The notes under the pieces were generated by a model. It worked only from the letters and a program-made list of their open reading frames with translations. It was not told the DNA's origin and searched no databases. Position numbers and translations under genes: made by a program. Of a DNA stretch of 12,306 nucleotides, positions 6,341 to 12,306 are shown one piece after another. Source of the DNA: Calditrichia bacterium (GTDB lineage Bacteria; Calditrichota; Calditrichia; Calditrichales; Calditrichaceae); the NCBI GenBank assembly GCA_027039465.1, contig JALWEA010000251.1, positions 1 to 12,306 of the forward strand, read 5' to 3'. Each line of letters starts with the position of its first letter. Position 1 is the stretch's first letter.

Positions 6341-6565
6341 ATGAAAATAGATGAAATTATTGCGACGGCAGAATCACTTCCGGTGGAAGATCGGGTCTTG
6401 TTAATAGATTATTTACTCAAAAGTTTAAACATGCCCGAAACTGAAATCGATAAGCAATGGATGGCCATAGCAAACCGCAGATTGGCCGAACTTAGGAATG
6501 GAACGGTTAAAGCGGTGCCCGGTAAAGAAGTTTTTGCGAATATACGGCAAAGGTTCGATAAATGA
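6341..6565 (+). CDS. Addiction module antitoxin (PF09720 / TIGR02574 type)
   Basis: A 74-residue protein with the typical N-terminal pattern of the 'addiction module component' family: a helix (KIDEIIATAES), then LPVEDRVLLIDYLLKSL (residues 13-29), then a charged segment with WMAIANRRLAELRNG and a C-terminal tail that in this family is thought to wrap the toxin. Length matches the family's usual 70-80 residues. AAGGAGG sits 5 nt before the ATG. The stop codon overlaps the start of the toxin gene (ATGA), the standard translationally coupled order with antitoxin first. It should neutralise the RelE/ParE-type toxin and may repress its own promoter with it; no operator was identified. Confidence 0.86.
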   Translation: MKIDEIIATAESLPVEDRVLLIDYLLKSLNMPETEIDKQWMAIANRRLAELRNGTVKAVPGKEVFANIRQRFDK

Positions 6566-6855
6566 ATTTTTCTTTTCACCCGGAAGCCGAAAAGGAATTT
6601 TACGAGGCAGTAGATTATTATGAAGATGTGGAAGCAGGGTTAGGATACGATTTTGCTCTGGAAGTTTATTCTGCTATTAAACGGGCTATGGAATTTCCAA
6701 AAGCATGGGCAATTTTAGATGGCAATGTCAGGCGATCATTGGTGAAACGATTCCCTTATGGAATTTTATATTTTGAAGAAAAAAACGAGATAATTATCTT
6801 GGCTGTAATGCATCTCCATCGGGAGCCAGAGTATTGGAAAAATAGAAAAAGATAA
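6562..6855 (+). CDS. RelE/ParE-superfamily toxin
   Basis: A 97-residue basic protein with the hallmarks of the ParE-like branch: N-terminal FHPEAEKEFYEAVDYYED, the strand RRSLVKRFPYGILYFEE, and the terminal signature AVMHLHREPEYWKNR (residues 81-95). Length is normal and nothing is missing, so the toxin is probably intact. The ATG shares four bases with the antitoxin stop codon. ParE-type members inhibit DNA gyrase and RelE-type members cleave mRNA on ribosomes; sequence alone does not settle which applies here. This is the only accessory-type pair in the window and it lies between a repair gene and a replication operon. Confidence 0.9.
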   Translation: MNFSFHPEAEKEFYEAVDYYEDVEAGLGYDFALEVYSAIKRAMEFPKAWAILDGNVRRSLVKRFPYGILYFEEKNEIIILAVMHLHREPEYWKNRKR

Positions 6856-6908
6856 AAATTTGGTTTGCTTATGAATGTAATTTTTGAATAAGGATTATTT
6901 AACTAAAA

Positions 6909-6924
6909 ATGATATGGGTATCAT
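6909..6924. repeat. Small perfect hairpin in the toxin / delta' spacer
   Basis: ATGATA-TGGG-TATCAT: a 6-bp stem with a 4-nt loop, 54 nt after the toxin stop. No T-tract follows. It could be a weak transcript end or a protein site; support is limited to its symmetry in otherwise AT-rich, featureless DNA (6856-7053). Confidence 0.4.
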
Positions 6925-7053
6925 CGCACAAATTTTATGAATTAATACTTCCTTAAATTAACTTCAAAAGAAAATCTCACTTATTTATTTTAAAATATCG
7001 CAGATTTTATTTATATTTAAGTAATGATGTTGCATTTAACGATTTTTTAATAG

Positions 7054-8154
7054 ATGGAATATTTTCAGGGGATTATTCTCCAGGACAGAATCCGAGATTT
7101 TTTTACGCGCTCCATCCGGAACGATCGCCTGGCGCATGCCTATTTGTTCTACGGAGGCGAGGGACGCGGCAAGGAAGCCTTTGCGCTTACTTTGGCTAAA
7201 ACTTTGAATTGCCAAAGCGATACGGTGCGTCCTTGCGGACAATGTCCCAATTGTCAGCGCATTGCCCATTTTAATCACCCTGACGTGCGTTTTATTTTTC
7301 CGGCCTCCAAAAACCTGAAAGCCGATCAATTACATTCCATCATTGAAGTCAAAATAAAAAATCCTTACGCCGCCTTAAGCATTCCAGGCACTAAAAACAT
7401 TTCCATCGACGCCATTCGCGAATTGAAAGAAGAAGCGCGTTACGGTTCGGTAGAGGGCGGTTACCGCGTGGTGATTATCACGGGCGCGGAATACATGTCG
7501 CGCGAGGCGGCCAATTCCTTTTTAAAATTATTGGAAGAACCGCCGGAACGCTTTTTAATGATTCTGATCACGGAAACGCTGCACTCCATCATCGATACCA
7601 TTCGTTCCCGCTGCCAGCCGGTTTACTTTCCGGAATTCACCGACGAACAGATCGAACAAATCGTTGCGCGATACGAACCGGTTGACCGTGATATTAAGCC
7701 GCTGATTCGCATGTCCGGATACAACGTCAAAAAAGTATTCAACATGTTGCATGCCGGTTACAATGAACAGCGCGAGTGGGTGTTACAGTTTCTGCGATCC
7801 CTGATCGTGGAAAATTATTTTAATCTGAACGAATTGCTCGAAAAAATTCGCGGCAAAAACGCCCAGACTTACGCCCTGGAATTACTTTCGATTTTAAGCG
7901 GTTGGTTCGAGGATGCTTTTCATCTTTTGAACGGCATGCCGACCGACCGACTGATCAATATGGACAAAAGCGAACCTCTTTCGAGTTTTGCCCATTCTTT
8001 TCCTGAATTCAAAATGAATGAAATCAATCAGGCTATTGAAAACGCAGCCCGAGCTATTGAACGAAACGCTCATCCGATTCTGACTTTTTTTAACCTTGCG
8101 ATTGAATTGCGCGCCCTGCTGGGGCACAGGAAAGAACTCAAGGAGGTAACATGA
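7054..8154 (+). CDS. holB: DNA polymerase III delta' subunit
   Basis: A 366-residue AAA+ clamp-loader subunit that works with delta and tau/gamma to load the beta clamp. The P-loop region GGEGRGKEA (residues 34-42) has Glu where Ser/Thr is usual, in keeping with delta' not hydrolysing ATP. A zinc-binding set C53, C61, C64, C67 (CGQCPNC) follows, then the family signatures SREAANSFLKLLEEPP and SRC at 185-187 (trans-acting arginine-finger motif). The C-terminal third is helical and variable, as usual. The ATG at 7054 is directly preceded by in-frame TAA TAG, so the start cannot lie further upstream, yet no Shine-Dalgarno is visible before it (GATTTTTTAATAG). It overlaps the ricT start by four bases (ATGA) and heads a three-gene operon. 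Confidence 0.93.
   Translation: MEYFQGIILQDRIRDFFTRSIRNDRLAHAYLFYGGEGRGKEAFALTLAKTLNCQSDTVRPCGQCPNCQRIAHFNHPDVRFIFPASKNLKADQLHSIIEVKIKNPYAALSIPGTKNISIDAIRELKEEARYGSVEGGYRVVIITGAEYMSREAANSFLKLLEEPPERFLMILITETLHSIIDTIRSRCQPVYFPEFTDEQIEQIVARYEPVDRDIKPLIRMSGYNVKKVFNMLHAGYNEQREWVLQFLRSLIVENYFNLNELLEKIRGKNAQTYALELLSILSGWFEDAFHLLNGMPTDRLINMDKSEPLSSFAHSFPEFKMNEINQAIENAARAIERNAHPILTFFNLAIELRALLGHRKELKEVT
8140..8147 (+). promoter_or_regulatory. Strong Shine-Dalgarno of ricT inside holB
   Basis: AAGGAGGT lies within the last codons of the delta' gene, 3 nt before ATG 8151. It contrasts with the missing Shine-Dalgarno of the operon's first gene. Confidence 0.8.
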
Positions 8155-8987
8155 CACCGGAGATATTGGAGATAGAATTTAAAGGGAACAAACGTCTTCC
8201 CTATTTCAACCCCAAATCCATTCAGGTAAAGCCAGGCGATTACGTAGTGGTGGAGGCCGATAAAGGCATCGATTTGGGGCGGGTTAGCAAGTTGGGGCGC
8301 CTGGTTGCCCTGACACGCATCAAAGGCACCCCAAAAAACGTCATTCGCAAAGCGGTTCCCTCCGATTTGGAAAAGCTGAAAGAAAATCGGGAAAAAGAAG
8401 CGCAGGCTTTTTTGGTCGGCCGGGAAAAAATCAAAAAACACAACCTGAATATGAAGTTGGTGGATGTGGAATATCAGTTTGACAACAACAAACTGACCTT
8501 TTACTTCACTAGCGAAAAGCGTGTGGATTTTAGGGCATTGGTTCGCGATTTGGCGGCCAAATACCGCACGCGCATCGAGTTGCGACAGATCGGAGTGCGG
8601 GACGAAGCACGTCGTTTGGGCGGCTTGGGCGTTTGCGGCAAACCGCTTTGCTGTTCGTTCTTTTTACGAGAATTTGAGCCCATTACCACCCAATTCGCGC
8701 GCATGCAACACCTACCGCTCAATCCTTCCAAATTGACCGGTGTGTGCGGTCGTTTAAAATGCTGCCTGTTGTACGAAAAGGATTTTTACGAAAGCAGCCT
8801 GCAAAAATTCCCCGTCCCGGACACGCGCGTTATTACCGATCGCGGCGAAGCAGTTGTTGAGAAGGTGGACATTTTCAAGGAACTCATTTATCTGCGTTTT
8901 TCGCGCGAAGACGATTTGGATTCGGTTACGCTTCAGGAATTTCAAAACATGTTAAAGGAACCGGCTTATGCCTCAAAAAACGTATGA
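8151..8987 (+). CDS. ricT: PSP1-domain protein, RicT/YaaT family
   Basis: A 278-residue soluble protein, close to the ~275 of Bacillus YaaT (RicT). The N-terminal part is the PSP1 region (KPGDYVVVEADKGIDLGRVS near residues 27-46). The C-terminal half has the two characteristic cysteine clusters, CGKPLCC (C162, C167, C168) and CGRLKCC (C199, C204, C205), separated by the conserved LNPSKLTGVCG context. In Bacillus, RicT joins RicA and RicF in a complex that carries Fe-S clusters and acts on RNase Y-dependent mRNA maturation and on sporulation and competence; whether such a complex exists here is unknown. Placement directly after the delta' gene with a 4-bp overlap matches the conserved holB-yaaT order in Firmicutes and supports the call. 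The 3' end overlaps lhgO by 20 bp. Confidence 0.9.
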   Translation: MTPEILEIEFKGNKRLPYFNPKSIQVKPGDYVVVEADKGIDLGRVSKLGRLVALTRIKGTPKNVIRKAVPSDLEKLKENREKEAQAFLVGREKIKKHNLNMKLVDVEYQFDNNKLTFYFTSEKRVDFRALVRDLAAKYRTRIELRQIGVRDEARRLGGLGVCGKPLCCSFFLREFEPITTQFARMQHLPLNPSKLTGVCGRLKCCLLYEKDFYESSLQKFPVPDTRVITDRGEAVVEKVDIFKELIYLRFSREDDLDSVTLQEFQNMLKEPAYASKNV

Positions 8988-10179
8988 TGTTCTGATTGTC
9001 GGCGCAGGCATTGTGGGCATGGCAACCGCCTTAAAACTTGCGCAACGCATTAAGGACCGCATTGCCGTTATCGAAGCGGAAAATCACGTAGCCGCGCATC
9101 AAACCGGCAACAACAGCGGCGTCATTCATTCCGGGCTTTATTACCGTCCGGGTTCTTTAAAGGCTAAAAATTGCGTTACCGGGCGTCAGGCCATGTACGC
9201 CTTTTGCGAACGGTACGATATTCCCCACGATCGTTGCGGGAAATTGGTTGTGGCCACGCGCGAAGACGAACTTCCGAACATGACCGATTTGTTCGAACGC
9301 GGCAAAGCCAACGGTTTAAAGGGATTGCGTTGGCTAAAGGCCGAAGAATTAAAGGAACACGAACCGCACGTGACCGGTATTGCCGGACTTTTGGTGCCGG
9401 AAACGGGCATTGTGGACTACACACAGGTTACGCAAAAAATGGCCGAATTAGTTCAAGAGGCCGGCCATGAAGTCTTTTTGGGACATCGTTTTAAAAGCTT
9501 ACGCAAACATGCGGATTCGCTGGAAATCGTTTCCGATCGGCAAACCTTTCAGGCCAAACATTTGGTGAATTGCGGCGGCTTACAATCCGATCGCATTGCC
9601 CGTAAGTGCGGTGTGGATCCGGGACTGAAGATCGTTCCCTTCCGCGGTGAGTATTACAAAATCAAACCGGAAAAGCGGTATTTGGTTAAAAATTTAATTT
9701 ACCCGGTTCCCGATCCGAAATTTCCCTTCCTCGGCGTTCATTTTACCCGCATGATCGACGGGGGACGCGAAGCAGGCCCCAACGCGGTGCTTTCCTTTAA
9801 ACGCGAAGGTTACACCAAATTCAGCTTTTCACTCAAAGACACTTTGGAGACCTTTACGTATCCTGGCTTTCTGCATTTGGCCGGGAAATATCTCAAAACC
9901 GGTTTGGCCGAGTATTACCGCTCATTTTTTAAGCCCGCTTTCGTGAAAGCATTGCAGCGTCTCATTCCTGAAATTCAATCCGAAGATTTAATGCCAGGCG
10001 GTGCAGGCGTACGCGCACAAGCTCTGGAAAAGGACGGTTTTTTGGTGGATGACTTTCGCATTGTGGAAGCGGAGCGCATGATTCATGTTTTAAACGCGCC
10101 GTCTCCCGCAGCCACCGCTTCGCTGAGCATTGGCGAGACGATAGCCAATATGGCGGTTAAAAATTTCGGGTTGGAATAG
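8968..10179 (+). CDS. lhgO: L-2-hydroxyglutarate oxidase/dehydrogenase (FAD)
   Basis: A 403-residue FAD-dependent oxidoreductase of the DAO family. It should oxidise L-2-hydroxyglutarate to 2-oxoglutarate, either as metabolite repair or in glutarate catabolism, probably passing electrons to the respiratory chain or to oxygen. Visible landmarks are the Rossmann motif GAGIVG (12-17), E36 at the end of strand 2 for the ribose, the LhgO-specific HQTGNNSGVIHSGLYY (44-59), YPVPDPKFPFLGVHFTR in the middle, and GGAGVRAQA plus NAPSPAATASLSIG at the C-terminus. Length is slightly below E. coli LhgO. The ATG at 8968 lies inside the end of ricT, with AAAGGA about 8-9 nt upstream, so translation is probably coupled. 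A metabolic gene ending a replication operon is unexpected. Confidence 0.93.
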   Translation: MPQKTYDVLIVGAGIVGMATALKLAQRIKDRIAVIEAENHVAAHQTGNNSGVIHSGLYYRPGSLKAKNCVTGRQAMYAFCERYDIPHDRCGKLVVATREDELPNMTDLFERGKANGLKGLRWLKAEELKEHEPHVTGIAGLLVPETGIVDYTQVTQKMAELVQEAGHEVFLGHRFKSLRKHADSLEIVSDRQTFQAKHLVNCGGLQSDRIARKCGVDPGLKIVPFRGEYYKIKPEKRYLVKNLIYPVPDPKFPFLGVHFTRMIDGGREAGPNAVLSFKREGYTKFSFSLKDTLETFTYPGFLHLAGKYLKTGLAEYYRSFFKPAFVKALQRLIPEIQSEDLMPGGAGVRAQALEKDGFLVDDFRIVEAERMIHVLNAPSPAATASLSIGETIANMAVKNFGLE

Positions 10180-10211
10180 AAGAGTTTTCTAACTACGGCC
10201 GGTTTGCAAGT

Positions 10212-10278
10212 GATTGCGCCGGGCTTGTAGGGGCGAGCACAGCGAGTGACCCGGCAATCTCCACCAAAGCAGCAACGG
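10212..10278 (+). repeat. GCAATCTCC hairpin module behind lhgO
   Basis: GATTG (10212-10216) and CCGGG (10219-10223) pair with CCCGGCAATC (10250-10259), a 10-bp stem with a 2-nt bulge that starts 33 nt after the lhgO stop. The following 25 bases (10254-10278) match 3449-3473 at 23 positions. It shares the GCGAGC/GCGAG words of the module behind the ATPase gene and lies in the same orientation relative to its gene. It may aid transcript ending or stability, but there is no T-tract. Confidence 0.72.
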
Positions 10279-10286
10279 GCCCATTA

Positions 10287-10321
10287 GACCCCCTAAATCC
10301 CCTTAGCAGAGGGACTGAAAG
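10287..10321 (+). repeat. CCCCCTAAATCCCC module
   Basis: GACCCCCTAAATCCCC followed by TTAGCAGAGGGACTGAAAG. I recall this wording as a dispersed intergenic repeat in several bacterial phyla. The CCCT/AGGG words can pair weakly. Confidence 0.5.
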
Positions 10322-10432
10322 TGGTTCGTTGATTTTGCCCAACACCTTATTTGCTAAGCAGTTTGTTGGCCGCTATTTCACTAAAACCAAAAATTATTCT
10401 CTCACCGGACAAAAACCAGCAAAGCACTTTGC

Positions 10433-10463
10433 GTCCCCCTATGAGGGGGACAACAGGGGGTGT
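10433..10463 (+). repeat. GTCCCCCT hairpin plus GGGGGTG module
   Basis: GTCCCCCT (10433-10440) pairs with AGGGGGAC (10444-10451) around a 3-nt ATG loop, then AACAGGGGGTG follows, giving a second possible partner for the C-tract. The minus strand of 4801-4838 has the same layout. An A-tract, not a T-tract, follows on this strand. Confidence 0.62.
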
Positions 10464-10570
10464 AAAAAAACAACGGCCCATCAATCCTTTCCCAATGCGC
10501 CGAGACGGCTCCACAGCAAGCATCAAAATCGAAATACTTCGCTGCAGAAATGGCCTGAATAATGTTAGGG

Positions 10571-10602
10571 ATTCCTCGTCCCTCGGGAGCGCGACTCGGA
10601 AT
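10571..10602 (-). repeat. GTCATTCCGA hairpin module
   Basis: On the minus strand it reads GTCATTCCGAG ... GAGGAATCCC. ATTCC (10571-10575) pairs with GGAAT (10598-10602), and TCCC/GGGA can pair inside. It is the CATTCCGA variant of the CATTGCGA module at 3409-3473, and it lies beyond the heptad arrays of the yciO-like gene in the same order as behind the ATPase gene. Confidence 0.65.
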
Positions 10603-10635
10603 GACAGACCACGTTCTCCCAAACTAAGTACTACG

Positions 10636-10698
10636 ATTAACGAATATACGAATAACGGATAAAGATTCCCTTAACTCTTGCACTCTTAACCCTTAACA
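10636..10698 (-). repeat. GGTTAAG and CGTTATT arrays behind the yciO-like gene
   Basis: Read on the minus strand: TGTTAAG, GGTTAAG, AGTGCAAG, AGTTAAGG (10698 down to 10669), then CGTTATT, CGTATATT, CGTTAAT (10657 down to 10636). This is the phrase at 3324-3394 with one 8-nt word missing and a few substitutions. It begins about 18 nt after the TGA (10716-10718), preceded by a GTTGGGACTGG stretch like the GGAACTG array. Confidence 0.8.
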
Positions 10699-10715
10699 TC
10701 CTCACCAGTCCCAAC

Positions 10716-11336
10716 TCAATAGGCCAACGCCTCAATATCCCCGGCGCCTTCGCGTAAAATTTCCGGCTCGGGGCCGGAAAAGTCGACCACGGTGGATGGT
10801 TTGTTGGGCATAATTCCGGCATCTAAAATCAAATCGATTTCATTTTTGAAGCGTTCGGCAATTTCCGCAGGATCCGTGTAAAATCCGTCGCTACCCTGGG
10901 GTACGCTGGTGCTTAAAATCGGACGTCCCAATTCACGCACCAATTCAATGGCCACCTCGGAATCCGGAATACGAATGCCCACCGTTTTTTGGTTGCTTAA
11001 CAGAAGTTTGGGTACTTTTTTGGTAGCTCGCAAAATAAAGGTGTAAGGACCTGGCACAACACGGCGCATGATGCGATAGGCATAATCCGGCACAATGGCC
11101 CATTCGGCAATTTCCTTTAAATCCGGCAAAATAAAACTGAGCATCTTGTGGCGTGATTCTTTCTTAATGCGCAGCACCCGTTCGATGGCTTTTTTGTGAA
11201 AGAGATCGATGCCCAAGCCGTAGATGGTATCCGTAGGATAAACCACAATTCCGCCATTGCGTAAAATTTCTGCTGCTCTCGCTAGTAAACGCTTTTGCGG
11301 ATGTTCCAGATAAATTTTTTGTACTTCTACGCTCAT
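10716..11336 (-). CDS. yciO: Sua5/YciO/YrdC-domain protein, YciO-like branch
   Basis: A 206-residue single-domain YrdC-fold protein. The family core is clear: GGIVVYPTDTIYGLG (28-42), PGPYTFILRAT, KTVGIRIPD and the C-terminal STVVDFSG ... ILREGAGD. Length and several segments (SEVAIELVRELGRPILSTS, IDLILDAGI) look more like E. coli YciO than TsaC/Sua5. TsaC and Sua5 make threonylcarbamoyl-AMP for t6A37 of ANN-decoding tRNAs. The SAN element expected of those enzymes reads STS here (142-144), so activity in t6A synthesis cannot be assumed, although databases may label it threonylcarbamoyl-AMP synthase. There is no C-terminal Sua5 domain. The Shine-Dalgarno before ATG 11334-11336 is weak. The gene is monocistronic, convergent with lhgO and divergent from the permease gene. 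Confidence 0.88.
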   Translation of the reverse strand: MSVEVQKIYLEHPQKRLLARAAEILRNGGIVVYPTDTIYGLGIDLFHKKAIERVLRIKKESRHKMLSFILPDLKEIAEWAIVPDYAYRIMRRVVPGPYTFILRATKKVPKLLLSNQKTVGIRIPDSEVAIELVRELGRPILSTSVPQGSDGFYTDPAEIAERFKNEIDLILDAGIMPNKPSTVVDFSGPEPEILREGAGDIEALAY

Positions 11337-11387
11337 GTTGGTATTCCGTTTTACGATTAAAACTCAATTTGTCCCGCTCAGCCCGGC

Positions 11388-11403
11388 AACTAAAGTTTAC
11401 GTC
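11388..11403. repeat. TAAA-containing palindrome plus GTTTACGTC
   Basis: AACTAAAGTT is a small palindrome and overlaps GTTTACGTC (11395-11403), the reverse complement of GACGTAAAC inside the hairpin at 3781-3796. It lies in the divergent yciO/permease spacer (11337-11533). It may be a fragment of the TAAA-loop family or coincidence. Confidence 0.35.
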
Positions 11404-11533
11404 TAATCTACGCCCTGCCTGCCTTCAACAGATTTTGGAATGTACACACGCACACCCATCAAAATCAATACAAAATAATTTTCGGCAATTTTTTCCGATT
11501 ATTCCTAAATTCACCAAAAAACAAAGAGGGCAA

Positions 11534-12306
11534 ATGTTTTCGCGTTTTAAAGCCGATTTGGGCTTGCTGTCGGTTACATTGTTTTGGGGCACGACTTTTA
11601 TTTTTTCGAAAATCGTGCTGACCGAGGTGCCGCTTAACACTTATCTGTTTTTACGATTGGGGTTAGCTGCGCTGGCCCTGGATTTGTACGCCTTACGTTA
11701 TCGACGGGAGTGGAACGGACAGGTCTTAAAACATGGTACTGTTTTGGGCGTTTTGCTTTACGTTTCCTATTTTTTGCAAATGTGGGGCATCCGCGATACG
11801 TCCGCTTCCAATGCGGGATTCATTACCGGCCTGTCCGTGGTTTTGGTACCGATATTCGGCTTTTTGTTTTACAAAGAAAAAACGCCGTTGCCCGCATGGA
11901 TTAGCGTCATCTTGGCCATTACCGGTTTGCTTTTGCTTTCCGGCGCCAATCCTTTGCTTTGGAATAAAGGCGATTTAAAGGTGTTGGCTTGTGCTTTTGT
12001 GTTTGCTTTCCACATTATTTACACCGGACGCTTTTCAAGACTGCACAATGTTTACGTACTTACCGCCGTTGAAATTTCCGTAGTTGCTCTTTTTGCCTTT
12101 TTGGTCTATTTGCCGGGGGCGAACGGATTGCCTTCCGTTTCACTTAAAAATTGGGGATTTCTTTTGTATCTGGCGCTATTCGGTACGGTGTTTACCTATT
12201 TGATGCAAACTTCCATGCAGCGCTTTACTACGGTCACCCGAACAGCTATCATCTTTGCCATGGAGCCGGTTTTTGCCGCTCTGTTTGCATATTTAGTAGC
12301 CGGGGA
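11534..12306 (+). CDS. EamA/DMT-superfamily permease, N-terminal part (3' end outside window)
   Basis: Starts at ATG 11534 with AGAGGG just upstream (11525-11530) and runs off the window after 257 codons with no stop. The protein is very hydrophobic. I count eight clear membrane segments and the start of a ninth, roughly at residues 9-29, 36-54, 67-86, 92-113, 120-136, 145-164, 171-193, 206-228 and from 234, which fits the ten-helix, two-repeat EamA fold. The first helix holds the EamA-typical LFWGTTFIFSK; SASNAGFITGLSVVLVP and the mirrored RTAIIFAMEPVFAALFA late in the protein are typical of the two repeats. Members export or import small metabolites such as amino acids or related compounds; the substrate cannot be read from sequence. 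Confidence 0.92.
   Translation, partial: MFSRFKADLGLLSVTLFWGTTFIFSKIVLTEVPLNTYLFLRLGLAALALDLYALRYRREWNGQVLKHGTVLGVLLYVSYFLQMWGIRDTSASNAGFITGLSVVLVPIFGFLFYKEKTPLPAWISVILAITGLLLLSGANPLLWNKGDLKVLACAFVFAFHIIYTGRFSRLHNVYVLTAVEISVVALFAFLVYLPGANGLPSVSLKNWGFLLYLALFGTVFTYLMQTSMQRFTTVTRTAIIFAMEPVFAALFAYLVAG

Larger units (their letters stand above)
10180..10715. other. Repeat-rich gap between convergent lhgO and yciO-like genes
   Basis: More than half a kilobase without a convincing gene. From the lhgO side it holds a GCAATCTCC hairpin module and two C/G-rich modules; from the yciO side, on the minus strand, it holds the heptad arrays and a GTCATTCCGA hairpin. These are listed separately. Short open frames here cross the repeats, lack good starts and match nothing I know. 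10470-10560 is unassigned. Confidence 0.65.

Noticed and set aside
10212..10259. Intrinsic terminator of lhgO
   Set aside because: The stem is good but the loop is large and no T-tract follows; the sequence is better explained as a copy of a dispersed repeat.
10329..10662. Several overlapping short open frames in the lhgO/yciO gap
   Set aside because: They cross palindromic and heptad repeats, conflict on both strands, and show no recognisable protein pattern.
11710..11978. Short forward frames inside the permease gene
   Set aside because: They are other-frame shadows of the EamA coding sequence, which runs from 11534 past the window end.

Overview
The window reads as chromosomal DNA of a moderate-GC, free-living bacterium. 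My best guess is the FCB-group neighbourhood, possibly Calditrichota (Caldithrix-like). The grounds are a BatA-type protein beside a PF09818 ATPase, a delta'-ricT-lhgO gene string, and long repeat-rich intergenic stretches. This placement is inference; no rRNA or other phylogenetic marker lies in the window. Eleven genes are supported. The first (left edge) and last (right edge) are cut by the window.

Layout. 1-1407 (+): C-terminal part of a BatA-type membrane protein. 1449-3191 (+): predicted ABC-class ATPase of unknown role. 3192-3949: a 0.76-kb repeat-rich gap. 3950-4765 (+): secreted lipoprotein acid phosphatase / 5'-nucleotidase of the e(P4) family. 4766-5271: gap full of palindromes. 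5272-6039 (-): exodeoxyribonuclease III. 6341-6855 (+): two-gene toxin-antitoxin module. 7054-10179 (+): a tightly overlapping operon of DNA polymerase III delta', a RicT/PSP1 protein and L-2-hydroxyglutarate oxidase. 10180-10715: a second repeat-rich gap. 10716-11336 (-): YciO-type YrdC-domain protein. 11534-end (+): EamA/DMT permease.

The genes are mostly housekeeping. Exonuclease III and delta' belong to repair and replication; RicT is a usual neighbour of the delta' gene; LhgO is a metabolite-repair flavoenzyme; the YrdC-domain protein is tRNA-modification related or of unresolved function.

The unusual signal is intergenic. Several genes are followed by short 7-8-nt tandem arrays that begin at or just after the stop codon (GATTAAA, GGAACTG, GGTTAAG and CGTTATT types), then by a hairpin containing GTCATTGCGA or GTCATTCCGA. 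The tail of the ABC-class ATPase gene (+ strand) and the tail of the yciO-like gene (- strand) carry the same modules in the same order relative to transcription. They therefore form a diverged inverted pair about 7.3 kb apart. The other gaps hold TAAA-loop hairpins (REP-like), a ~138-bp imperfect palindrome, overlapping mutually exclusive hairpins behind the exonuclease III gene, and C-rich/G-rich palindromic modules. Related dispersed intergenic repeats are known in other bacteria; their ordered, strand-aware placement behind genes is the most interesting feature here.
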